Shown here in pieces: positions 8,029 to 15,225 of a stretch of 44,387 bases of DNA; within the stretch, counting starts at the first letter, position 1; every line of letters begins with the position of its first letter. Position numbers and translations under genes: made by a program. Origin of the DNA: Clostridia bacterium (lineage in GTDB: Bacteria; Bacillota; Clostridia; Christensenellales; Aristaeellaceae); contig JAFUXH010000024.1 in NCBI GenBank assembly GCA_017470945.1, positions 1 to 44,387 on the forward strand, in the 5' to 3' direction. The notes under the pieces were generated by a model. The model was not told the origin of the DNA. It searched no databases and was given only the letters and a program-made list of their open reading frames with translations.

Positions 8029-8954
8029 TGCGCGTCCTCCTGTTCTTTTCTGGAAATCTCCTCTTCCTCCGCCGCCGGTTCGTCATCGGTGGGGGCATCC
8101 TGGGCGTGATCGTCATCTTCTGTATCCTGGGGCAGCGCTTCGCCGTCCTGGGAAGGATCATCGGGGAGGGACTCCTCGCTTTCCGCTTCTTCGGGGGCAG
8201 CTTCCGCTGGGGCGGGGGTGTCTTCCGCGGGGGCTTCTTCGGTCACGGGTTCTTCCGCCGCGTCCTCCGCCGCTGGTTCTTCCGCTTTGGGGGGCTCGGG
8301 CACGGTGACGGCTTGCTCCGGCTTGCCGAAAATGCGCTGATGCAGGGGAACCTTCGCTTTGTTCTGCTCCTGGGCGGGCTTTTCAACAGCCTTTTCCTGG
8401 TTCTGTTCTTCGCCTACCAGATAGGGGGAATCGCCCGCCTCGTCGCCGCCGGCGGTTTCTACCGACACGCGGACTTCTTTGACCTCGATGCCGGAGGAGG
8501 CCACCAGGTACTGCTTGATCTGCTTTTGCAGGGAAGCGACGGCCAGGGGAATGGAAATGTTGTTGGCCAGGGAGATCGACAGATCCACCGTCACCCCTTC
8601 CCGGGCGTTGCGGATCTTCATGGCGTCCAGCCGGATCTCCTCGTGCATATCCACGCATTTCTGCACCAGATTTTCGATGGCCTTGACCGCGATGCGCAGT
8701 TCGCCGTTATCGGTTTGCTGCACGATGAAATCGTGCCGGCCCGAGGCGTAGGAGCGGGGGAAGGCGAACAGATAAACGCCAAACGCCGCCAGCAGCACGC
8801 CGGATGCGATGCAGCCGATGCGCGTGCCCAGGGGCAGCGCCTCGCCCAGCACCCCGGTGAATTGCAGCCCGCCGATCACCAGGAAAACCCCGACGACCAC
8901 GGCCAGCAAAGCGCCGAAAAACAGGATCAGCCGATCCCAGAATCTGATTTTCAT
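8025..8954 (-). CDS. amaP: alkaline shock response membrane anchor protein AmaP
   Basis: Anchors Asp23 to the cytoplasmic membrane in the staphylococcal model. Two N-terminal helices (about residues 8-30 and 45-65) are followed by an Asp23-like fold (about 75-170) with NGELRIAVKAIENLV and DLSISLANNISIPLAVASLQKQIKQYL. From about residue 190 to 309 the chain becomes an acidic, low-complexity tail of Glu, Ala, Pro and Asp, much longer than in typical AmaP (around 180-200 residues). The gene follows asp23 by 12 bp. Confidence 0.88.
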   Translation of the reverse strand: MKIRFWDRLILFFGALLAVVVGVFLVIGGLQFTGVLGEALPLGTRIGCIASGVLLAAFGVYLFAFPRSYASGRHDFIVQQTDNGELRIAVKAIENLVQKCVDMHEEIRLDAMKIRNAREGVTVDLSISLANNISIPLAVASLQKQIKQYLVASSGIEVKEVRVSVETAGGDEAGDSPYLVGEEQNQEKAVEKPAQEQNKAKVPLHQRIFGKPEQAVTVPEPPKAEEPAAEDAAEEPVTEEAPAEDTPAPAEAAPEEAESEESLPDDPSQDGEALPQDTEDDDHAQDAPTDDEPAAEEEEISRKEQEDAQ

Positions 8955-8966
8955 ATGGATGTCTCC

Positions 8967-9779
8967 TTACGCGTTGGCGCGTTTCCGCCCGCCGGGACGC
9001 CGGGGCTTGCCGGGGGCCTTGGGCGCTTCTTCCTGGGGCGCCTCCTCGGCCGGGGCTTCCGGGGCCGCTTCTTCCTGCTGGGCCTGCTCGGCGGCGGCCT
9101 CTTCGGCCTTCACCTCTTCGATAGCGGCCTCCAGCTGGCCTTCCTCCTCCAGCACTTCCTGGCTGAATTCAGCGGCGGCGTCGGAAATCTTTTCCGCGGC
9201 TTCCTCCGCCGTTTCCGCCGTGGGGGCTTCCTCAATGGCTTCCTCCGCCATTTCGGCGATGGTTTCCAGCGTGGTTTCTTCCGGTGCGGCCGGCTCCTTT
9301 TCCGGGGCGGGCGCTTTATCTTCCGCTTCGGGGGCCTTTTCCGGTGCGGCCAGAACGGGGTTGTTGGCGGCTTCAATACTGGTCTGGGCCGCTTTCTTTT
9401 CCTTTTCAAAGCTGACGCCCTGTACGTGCACATCCACCCGCACCACGTGCAGCCCGGTCAGGCTTTCCAGGGCGCGGCGCACGTTTTCCTGCACTTCGCC
9501 GGCTACCTTCTGAATGGGCTTGCCGTATTCCACAATAATGTACAGGTCAACCGCCGCTTCCTGGCTGCCGACCTCTACCTTCACGCCCCGGGTGATGTTC
9601 CGATTGCGGCCCAGGATCTCGCTGAAGCCGCCGCTGACACACATGCCGGCGATGCCGTCCACCTCGTTGGCGGCCACGCCGGCGATGGTGGCGATCACTT
9701 CGTTGGCGTAGGTGATCGTGCCGCCGTTCTGCAAATCCACATCCACCTTAACGGGAAGATTTTCTTTTTTCTGTGGCAT
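8967..9779 (-). CDS. Asp23/Gls24 family envelope stress protein with long acidic tail
   Basis: The Asp23 domain occupies about residues 15-125: GGTITYANEVIATIAGVAANEVDGI (family start, shown here only in part as a pattern), SEILGRNRNITRGVKVEV, VDLYIIVEYGKPI and VAGEVQENVRRALESLTGL. The remaining 145 residues are a Glu/Ala-rich, probably disordered tail that ends in a basic patch (GKPRRPGGRKRANA). Typical family members stop soon after the domain, so the tail is unusual. It is the first gene of a long operon, with AAGGAGG 9 bases before the ATG and a good promoter upstream. The likely role is cell-envelope homeostasis at the membrane. Confidence 0.88.
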   Translation of the reverse strand: MPQKKENLPVKVDVDLQNGGTITYANEVIATIAGVAANEVDGIAGMCVSGGFSEILGRNRNITRGVKVEVGSQEAAVDLYIIVEYGKPIQKVAGEVQENVRRALESLTGLHVVRVDVHVQGVSFEKEKKAAQTSIEAANNPVLAAPEKAPEAEDKAPAPEKEPAAPEETTLETIAEMAEEAIEEAPTAETAEEAAEKISDAAAEFSQEVLEEEGQLEAAIEEVKAEEAAAEQAQQEEAAPEAPAEEAPQEEAPKAPGKPRRPGGRKRANA

Positions 9780-9808
9780 GCAAAAGCACCTCCTTACAGG
9801 GATAATCC

Positions 9809-9837
9809 AGTATAACAGATTTTTGGCAATTTGGCAA
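9809..9837 (-). promoter_or_regulatory. sigma-A-type promoter of the asp23-thiI operon
   Basis: On the minus strand TTGCCA (9832-9837) and TATACT (9809-9814) are separated by 17 bases, about 30 bases before the asp23 ATG. No other convincing promoter or terminator is seen before thiI, so the thirteen genes may be read from here. Confidence 0.7.
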
Positions 9838-9886
9838 CTGTTTGCCTTATTCCGTTCATTCTATCCGGAGAAGAGCCAAAAATCGT

Positions 9887-9920
9887 TTCCCGCCGGCCCT
9901 TTCGTCGGGCCGACGGGGGG
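9887..9920 (-). terminator. possible terminator after aspS
   Basis: Complementary arms at 9892-9899 and 9907-9914 (GCCGGCCC / GGGCCGAC, one G-T pair) form a GC-rich hairpin just after the aspS stop. The following minus-strand bases include a short ATTTTT run some distance away, so it is a weak intrinsic terminator at best. Confidence 0.4.
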
Positions 9921-9929
9921 TCGGTCACG

Positions 9930-11219
9930 TTACGGGGTGATGCGGTTGGGGCCCCGGAACAGGAACATGACTTCCTTGATGCTGATGCCCAGCAGCAGCA
10001 TGGTCAGCCGGTCCACGCCCAGGCCGAAGCCGCCGTGGGGCGGGCAGCCGTAGCGGAAGAAATCCATGTAGAATTTCACGTCCTCGCCCAGGCCCTTTTC
10101 ATCGGCCTGGCGGCGCAATTGCTCGTAGCGGTGCTCGCGCTGGGCGCCGGTGGTGATTTCGGTGCCGCGCCAGATCAGGTCGTACCCCAAGGGCATGCCG
10201 TGCTCGTCCCGCATATGATAGAATGCGCGTTTTTCGGGGCCGTAATCGGTAACGAACAAAAATTCGTGGCCAAATTTATCCATGCTCAGTTTGGCGCACA
10301 GGTGCTCGGCGTCGGTGGTCAGGTCGTTTTTTTCGGCGTCGTCGACAGTGTAGCCGTAGCGCTCCTCCAATTCCTTGTATACGTCGGCCAGCTTCATTTC
10401 GGGGAAGGGCAGGGTGGGCACGATCGTATCCAGGCCGTAAAGCTCCTTGATCTGGTCGCCGTATTTCTCCTTCACGTTCTTCAGGGCGTACTGCAGCAGT
10501 TCCGCCTCGAAGGCCATCACGTCCCGGAAGGAGGTGATGTAGCTCATTTCGATATCGAAGCCCGTGAATTCGGTGGCGTGCTTATTGGTGAAGGATTTTT
10601 CCGCCCGGAACACGGGGCCCACCTCGAAAATGCGGTCGAAGCCCGCGGCCATGGCCATCTGCTTGTAGAACTGGGGGCTCTGGCTCAGGTAAGCCTTGCG
10701 GTCGAAATATTTCAGCTCGAATACGTCGCTGCCCGATTCGCTGGCCGCGCCGATCAGCTTGGGGGTGTGGATTTCCATAAAGTTTTGATCCAGGCAGAAC
10801 TGACGCATGGAAGCCACCAGTTCGGTTTGCGCTTTGAAGATCAAGGTATTTTTATCGCTGCGCAGATCCACCCAGCGGTAATCCATCCGGCTGTCGATGG
10901 CGGCGTCCTTCGTAAGCGGCAGGGGCTCGGCGATGGAGAGGATCTCCATTTCCTCCGGCAGCATTTCCTTGCCGCCCATTTTCACATAGCTGTTTTCTAC
11001 CACCGGGCCCACGCACGTGACCACGCTTTCCACCGTCAATTGATCCACCACGGCCGCCAGGTCGGGGTGCTTTTCCTTTTCGATGGTCACCTGCAAACGG
11101 CCCGAATGATCCCGGATCACCAGGAAGGCCATGGTGCGCTTGTTGCGCAGGTTTTCCACAAAACCCTGAATTTTGTTGGTTTCGCCGCAAACGACGTTGG
11201 CGATCAGATTCCGTTCCAT
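9930..11219 (-). CDS. aspS: aspartate-tRNA ligase, archaeal/AspRS2 type (probably non-discriminating)
   Basis: Charges tRNA with aspartate. At 429 residues it lacks the roughly 100-residue GAD insertion of standard bacterial AspRS (about 590 residues) and has the compact archaeal form. The N-terminal OB-fold is residues 1-100. Class II motif 2 is visible as VFRAEKSFTNKHATEFTGFD and motif 3 as GGFGLGVDRLTMLLLG. Enzymes of this type often also charge tRNA-Asn, after which GatCAB amidates the product; that specificity is inferred, not read from residues here. It lies 58 bp after hisS, so it probably shares the T-box control. Confidence 0.92.
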   Translation of the reverse strand: MERNLIANVVCGETNKIQGFVENLRNKRTMAFLVIRDHSGRLQVTIEKEKHPDLAAVVDQLTVESVVTCVGPVVENSYVKMGGKEMLPEEMEILSIAEPLPLTKDAAIDSRMDYRWVDLRSDKNTLIFKAQTELVASMRQFCLDQNFMEIHTPKLIGAASESGSDVFELKYFDRKAYLSQSPQFYKQMAMAAGFDRIFEVGPVFRAEKSFTNKHATEFTGFDIEMSYITSFRDVMAFEAELLQYALKNVKEKYGDQIKELYGLDTIVPTLPFPEMKLADVYKELEERYGYTVDDAEKNDLTTDAEHLCAKLSMDKFGHEFLFVTDYGPEKRAFYHMRDEHGMPLGYDLIWRGTEITTGAQREHRYEQLRRQADEKGLGEDVKFYMDFFRYGCPPHGGFGLGVDRLTMLLLGISIKEVMFLFRGPNRITP

Positions 11220-11277
11220 AAGTATCGCGCTCCTTTATTGATAATCAGTTTGCTTCTTTCGTTGATCCCGCGGTCGG

Positions 11278-12552
11278 TCAGCGGCCAGGAAGGAGGATCG
11301 ATGCGATCTTTTCCGCGGCGCCGTCCAGGGGCAGCTCGGTTTCTTCCTTCGTTTCCATGTTGCGCAGCTTGACAGCGCCCCTTTCGTATTCCTCGCCGCC
11401 CACCAGCACCACATAACGGGCGCCGATCTTATCGGCGAATTTGAATTGGGCCTTGAGGCTCCGGCCCGTCATATCGCAGTCGGCCTTGACGTTTTGATCC
11501 CGCAGGGCCTGGGTAAAGGTGAAGGCGGGGATGCGCATGTCCGCGCCCAAATTGGCCACGTACACGTCGGTGACGGAGGGGGCGGGGGGTGTCAGGCCTT
11601 GGTTTTTGAGCTCCATCAGGATGCGTTCCGCCCCGATGCCAAAGCCCGCCGCGTGGGTGGCGGGGCCGCCCAGCTGCTCTACCAGCCCGTCATAGCGCCC
11701 GCCGCCGCAAAGCGCCAGGCCCTCCCGACCGGACTGCATGATGATCTCAAACACCGTCTTGGTGTAGTAATCCAGGCCGCGCACGATGTGGGGGTCGATG
11801 GCGAAGGGGATGTCCCGGGCCTTGAGCAGGGCCTGCAGCGAAGCAAAATGCTCGCTGCATTCGTCGCACAGGCAATCCAGGATCACCGGCGCGTCCTTCA
11901 CGATCTGCTTGCATTTTTCTTCCTTGCAGTCCAGGATGCGCAGGGGGTTTTTCTCAAACCGGCTCTGGCAGGTTTCGCACATATCGTGGATGCGGTCGCC
12001 CAGGTATTCCTTGAGCTTTTGATGATACACCGGCCGGCACTTGGGGCAGCCGATGGAATTGATGTGTACGGAAAGATTTTTGAGGCCCAGGCCCTTCAGC
12101 AGGCTCATCAGCGTGGAAATCAGCTCCGCCTCCACCGTGGGCTCCTTGCCGCCGAAGCACTCCATGCCGAACTGGTGATGCTCCCGCAGCCGGCCGCTCT
12201 GGGGATTTTCATAGCGGAAAATGGGCGCGTTCAGGTAATACACCTTGCAGGGCAGGGTTTCGGCGTACAGGTGGTTTTCGATGAAGGAGCGCACGGCCCC
12301 GGCGGTGCCCTCGGGCTTCAGGGTGATGGAGCGATCGCCCTTATCCTTGAAGGTATACATTTCCTTCTGCACGATGTCGGTGGTATCGCCAACGCCCCGC
12401 AGGAACAATTCGGTGTGCTCGAATACGGGGGTGCGCACCTCCCGATAGCCCGCCCTGGCGGCGGCCAGCCGCTCTTCCTGTTCGATCCATTGCCACAGAT
12501 ACGCGTCCTGGGGAAGCATATCCCGGGTGCCTTTCGGCGCTTGTGTCAGCAT
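11278..12552 (-). CDS. hisS: histidine-tRNA ligase
   Basis: Class II synthetase, 424 residues. Begins MLTQAPKGTRDMLPQ; carries motif 2 (PIFRYENPQSGRLREHHQF), the histidine-binding GLDYYTKTVFEI and CGGGRYDGL, and the C-terminal anticodon-binding domain (about 330-424). The central Cys-rich stretch (GCPKC, CETC, CKEEKC, CLCDEC at about 180-255) is normal for the clostridial form. GAGGAGG lies 7 bases before the ATG, directly after the T-box terminator. Confidence 0.96.
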   Translation of the reverse strand: MLTQAPKGTRDMLPQDAYLWQWIEQEERLAAARAGYREVRTPVFEHTELFLRGVGDTTDIVQKEMYTFKDKGDRSITLKPEGTAGAVRSFIENHLYAETLPCKVYYLNAPIFRYENPQSGRLREHHQFGMECFGGKEPTVEAELISTLMSLLKGLGLKNLSVHINSIGCPKCRPVYHQKLKEYLGDRIHDMCETCQSRFEKNPLRILDCKEEKCKQIVKDAPVILDCLCDECSEHFASLQALLKARDIPFAIDPHIVRGLDYYTKTVFEIIMQSGREGLALCGGGRYDGLVEQLGGPATHAAGFGIGAERILMELKNQGLTPPAPSVTDVYVANLGADMRIPAFTFTQALRDQNVKADCDMTGRSLKAQFKFADKIGARYVVLVGGEEYERGAVKLRNMETKEETELPLDGAAEKIASILLPGR

Positions 12553-12566
12553 GATTCGACCTCCTC

Positions 12567-12596
12567 AAAAAAATACGCCCATGCCATTTGCATGGG
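12567..12596 (-). terminator. T-box attenuator terminator
   Basis: On the minus strand CCCATGC-AAAT-GGCATGGG forms a short hairpin followed by CGTATTTTTTT, immediately before the hisS ribosome site. Pairing of the T-box core with the sequence just upstream would give the alternative antiterminator. Confidence 0.85.
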
Positions 12597-12797
12597 ACGA
12601 AGTGTGCCTTCGCGGTGCCACCCTGCTTGCATGAACGCGTCATGCCGCTTTTGCCTGATAACGCAGGGGCTGCGCCCGGCGCGTGCCGGGAATGGCTCAG
12701 GGGTGTCCCATCCGCAGGGCGGCGCGGCGCTTTCAGCCTCAGGCTCCGCTCTCTTTGCCCGCCCGGACGCGGATTTCTTCCCGTCGCGGCCAATAAA
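12567..12797 (-). promoter_or_regulatory. T-box riboswitch (histidine) controlling hisS-aspS
   Basis: The minus strand carries the T-box core AGGGTGGCACCGCG (12611-12624), which binds the free CCA end of uncharged tRNA. Upstream is an AGAGAGC element near 12745-12752, typical of stem I. In TGGGACACCCC the triplet CAC (12703-12705) is in the place expected for the specifier, which is a His codon and matches the gene below. A competing terminator closes the element. Uncharged tRNA-His should therefore switch on hisS and probably aspS. The exact stem I fold was not computed. Confidence 0.92.
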
Positions 12798-12800
12798 AAT

Positions 12801-12829
12801 ATTATAATGAAAAAAGGAATTTCTGTCAA
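12801..12829 (-). promoter_or_regulatory. promoter of the T-box/hisS operon
   Basis: Consensus TTGACA (12824-12829) and TATAAT (12801-12806) on the minus strand with 17-base spacing, just before the T-box leader. Confidence 0.9.
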
Positions 12830-12924
12830 TAAAAACCCCCGTTTTTCCTGATACAAAAAGGCGAATTAGGCGTCGGGGGGCGATGATCGCGGCGAACATG
12901 GAAAAATTGGGCGGTTTTTTCCTG

Positions 12925-12952
12925 TTGACAAAGGCGCGTCGCTGTATATAAT
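12925..12952 (+). promoter_or_regulatory. promoter of the MarR-ABC exporter operon
   Basis: TTGACA (12925-12930) and TATAAT (12947-12952) with 16-base spacing. Transcription should begin near 12958-12960, inside the adjacent palindrome. Confidence 0.8.
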
Positions 12953-12964
12953 ACCTCATGAGGT
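12953..12964. promoter_or_regulatory. palindromic operator, probably for the MarR protein
   Basis: ACCTCATGAGGT is a perfect 12-base palindrome that touches the -10 box and covers the expected transcription start. A bound MarR dimer there would block its own promoter; the ligand is unknown. Confidence 0.65.
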
Positions 12965-12971
12965 GAGAATC

Positions 12972-13433
12972 TTGGTAAGCGATGATTTTTTTCGGGAAGC
13001 CGCGGAAACCTTCCTGATCCTGACCCAGCAGAACCGCCGCCGGCCGCTGCAAAAGCACGTGTCCAGCCTGACGGCGGGGGAGAAGGGGTTGCTTTGGCGC
13101 TTATCGGAGCACGCGCAGGGCATGACCGCCGGGGAGATCGGGCGGGAAATGCAGATCGGCTCCGGCGGGGTGGCGAACCTGCTGAACGCCCTGGAAAAGA
13201 AGGGCTACGTGCAGCGCGCCATGAGCCCCACCGACCGGCGCTGCGTGGTGGTCACCCCCTCCGCCCAGGGAAGGGCCCTGATCGCGGAGAAGAAAAAGGA
13301 AATCCTGCAGGCCACCACCGCGTTTTTGACGGCGCTGGGGGAGGAGGACACCAAAACGCTGCTGCGCCTGTACCGCCGGGTGCAGGAAATCAGCGATGAA
13401 TGGGTGCGGCAGCAGGAAAATCAACAAGCCTGA
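12972..13433 (+). CDS. MarR family transcriptional regulator
   Basis: About 153 residues. The winged helix-turn-helix lies around residues 30-100: SSLTAGEKGLLWRLSEH, then MTAGEIGREMQIGSGGVANLLNALEKKGYV and the wing SPTDRRCVVVTPSAQG with the conserved Asp-Arg. I prefer the TTG at 12972 because AGGTGAG lies just upstream and within the transcript; an in-frame GTG at 12963 has no ribosome site and would sit 5 bases from the predicted 5' end. The gene ends 19 bp before an ABC exporter gene, so it most likely represses that exporter until a drug-like or stress ligand is bound. Confidence 0.88.
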   Translation: MVSDDFFREAAETFLILTQQNRRRPLQKHVSSLTAGEKGLLWRLSEHAQGMTAGEIGREMQIGSGGVANLLNALEKKGYVQRAMSPTDRRCVVVTPSAQGRALIAEKKKEILQATTAFLTALGEEDTKTLLRLYRRVQEISDEWVRQQENQQA

Positions 13434-13452
13434 AGAAAGGGAACAGACGACG

Positions 13453-15225
13453 ATGATGAAAATTTTCCGTTTTATGCGCAGGCGGGATCGATGGTACGCC
13501 CTGCTGTGCCTGTTGCTGGTGGCGGGGCAGGTGTGGTTTGATTTGACCATGCCCGATTATATGAGCGATATCACCCGCCTGATCGTCACCCCCGACAGCG
13601 CCATGGCGGATATCTGGATCGCCGGGGGCAAGATGCTTTTGTGCGCCCTGGGCAGCGCCGCGCTGTCGGTGATCGTGGGTTATTTCGCGGCCAAATTGGC
13701 CTCCAATTTCAGCTACACCATCCGGGAAAAGGTGTTTCATCGGGTGACGGATTTCGGCGCGGCGGAGATCAAGCGCTTTTCCACCGCCAGCCTGATCACC
13801 CGTACCACCAACGATATCACCCAGATTCAGATGCTGGTGGCCATGGGCCTGCAGGTGATGATCAAAGCCCCCATCATGGCGGTGTGGGCCATATTGAAAA
13901 TCGTGGGCAAGAACTGGCAATTGTCCCTGGTCACGGCGGCGGCGGTGGTGGTCATTGTGACGGCCATCCTGATCCTGATGCGGCTGGTGCTGCCCAAATT
14001 CCGCATCGTGCAACGGCAGATCGACGATGTGAACCGGGTCACCCGGGAAAACCTGACGGGCCTGCGCATCGTGCGGGCCTTCAACGCAGAGCGGTATCAG
14101 GAAGAGAAATTTGAAACCGCCAACCAGAATCTGATGGCCACCCAATTGTACACATCCCGCCACATGGCGGCGCTGATGCCGGTGATCAGTCTGGTCATGA
14201 GCGGCCTGTCCCTGGCCATTTACTGGCTTGGGGCGTCGCTGGTCAACGGCATACCCGTCACCGGCATGGCCGCCATCCAGCAGCGGGTCACCATGTTCAG
14301 CGAGGTGGTGGTGTTCTCTTCCTATGCCATATATGTGGTCATGTCCTTCATGATGATGATCATGATCTTCATGATGCTGCCCCGGGCCCAGGTGTCCGCC
14401 GCCCGTATCGAGGAGGTGCTGGCCGCCAGGCCCGCCGTTCAGGAGGGCGAAGGCGCGGAGGCCAGGGAAAAGGGCAGCATCGTGTTCAAAAACGTATCCT
14501 TCCGCTATGGCGACGCCAGCGAGGACTGCCTGACCGATATTTCCTTTGAGGCCCGCCCCGGGGAAACCGTGGCATTCATCGGCGCCACCGGCAGCGGCAA
14601 ATCCACCCTGGTCAGCTTGGCCGCCCGGCTGTACGATGCCACCCAGGGCGAGATCCTGCTGGACGGCCAGGATATTCAGGATTACACCTTCGATCAGCTG
14701 TATGAAAAGGTAGGCTATATCGCCCAGAAGGCCGTGCTGTTTTCCGGCACGGTGGAGGAAAATTTGACCTTCGGCGACGCGGGGCACCCCATCACCGCCG
14801 AGGATTGGAACGCCGCCCTGGATATCGCCCAGGCCAAGGATTTTGTGGATAATCTGCCCGGCGGCGAACAGGGCAATATCGCCCAGGGCGGCGCGAACCT
14901 GTCCGGCGGGCAGAAGCAGCGCCTGTCGATTGCCCGGGCCATTGCCAGAAAGCCGGAAATATTGATCTTCGACGATTCCTTCTCCGCCCTGGATTACCGC
15001 ACCGACGCGGCGCTGCGCAGGCGCCTGGCCGCCGATCTGAAAGGAACCACCTGCCTCATCGTGGCCCAGCGCATCGGCACGGTGAAAAACGCCGACCGCA
15101 TCATCGTATTGGATGAAGGCAGGGCGGTGGGCATGGGCACCCACGAGGAACTGATGCAAAGCTGCGACGTATACCGGGAGATCGCCCTTTCTCAGCTCTC
15201 CCAGACGGAATTGGAGGAAACGTAA
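13453..15225 (+). CDS. ABC exporter, half-transporter with degenerate ATP site
   Basis: 590 residues: an N-terminal six-helix membrane domain (about 1-320) fused to an ATPase domain (about 340-590). The ATPase has Walker A GATGSGKST and an intact signature LSGGQ. Its Walker B reads ILIFDDSFSALD, with Asp where the catalytic Glu should be, and the switch residue is Gln (LIVAQRIGT) instead of His. This is the pattern of the regulatory half of heterodimeric exporters such as LmrCD, BmrCD and TM287/288. Start MMKIFRFMRRRDRW is chosen over an upstream frame overlapping marR. The partner gene follows with no gap. Substrate unknown; export of toxic compounds is plausible from the MarR control. Confidence 0.93.
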   Translation: MMKIFRFMRRRDRWYALLCLLLVAGQVWFDLTMPDYMSDITRLIVTPDSAMADIWIAGGKMLLCALGSAALSVIVGYFAAKLASNFSYTIREKVFHRVTDFGAAEIKRFSTASLITRTTNDITQIQMLVAMGLQVMIKAPIMAVWAILKIVGKNWQLSLVTAAAVVVIVTAILILMRLVLPKFRIVQRQIDDVNRVTRENLTGLRIVRAFNAERYQEEKFETANQNLMATQLYTSRHMAALMPVISLVMSGLSLAIYWLGASLVNGIPVTGMAAIQQRVTMFSEVVVFSSYAIYVVMSFMMMIMIFMMLPRAQVSAARIEEVLAARPAVQEGEGAEAREKGSIVFKNVSFRYGDASEDCLTDISFEARPGETVAFIGATGSGKSTLVSLAARLYDATQGEILLDGQDIQDYTFDQLYEKVGYIAQKAVLFSGTVEENLTFGDAGHPITAEDWNAALDIAQAKDFVDNLPGGEQGNIAQGGANLSGGQKQRLSIARAIARKPEILIFDDSFSALDYRTDAALRRRLAADLKGTTCLIVAQRIGTVKNADRIIVLDEGRAVGMGTHEELMQSCDVYREIALSQLSQTELEET

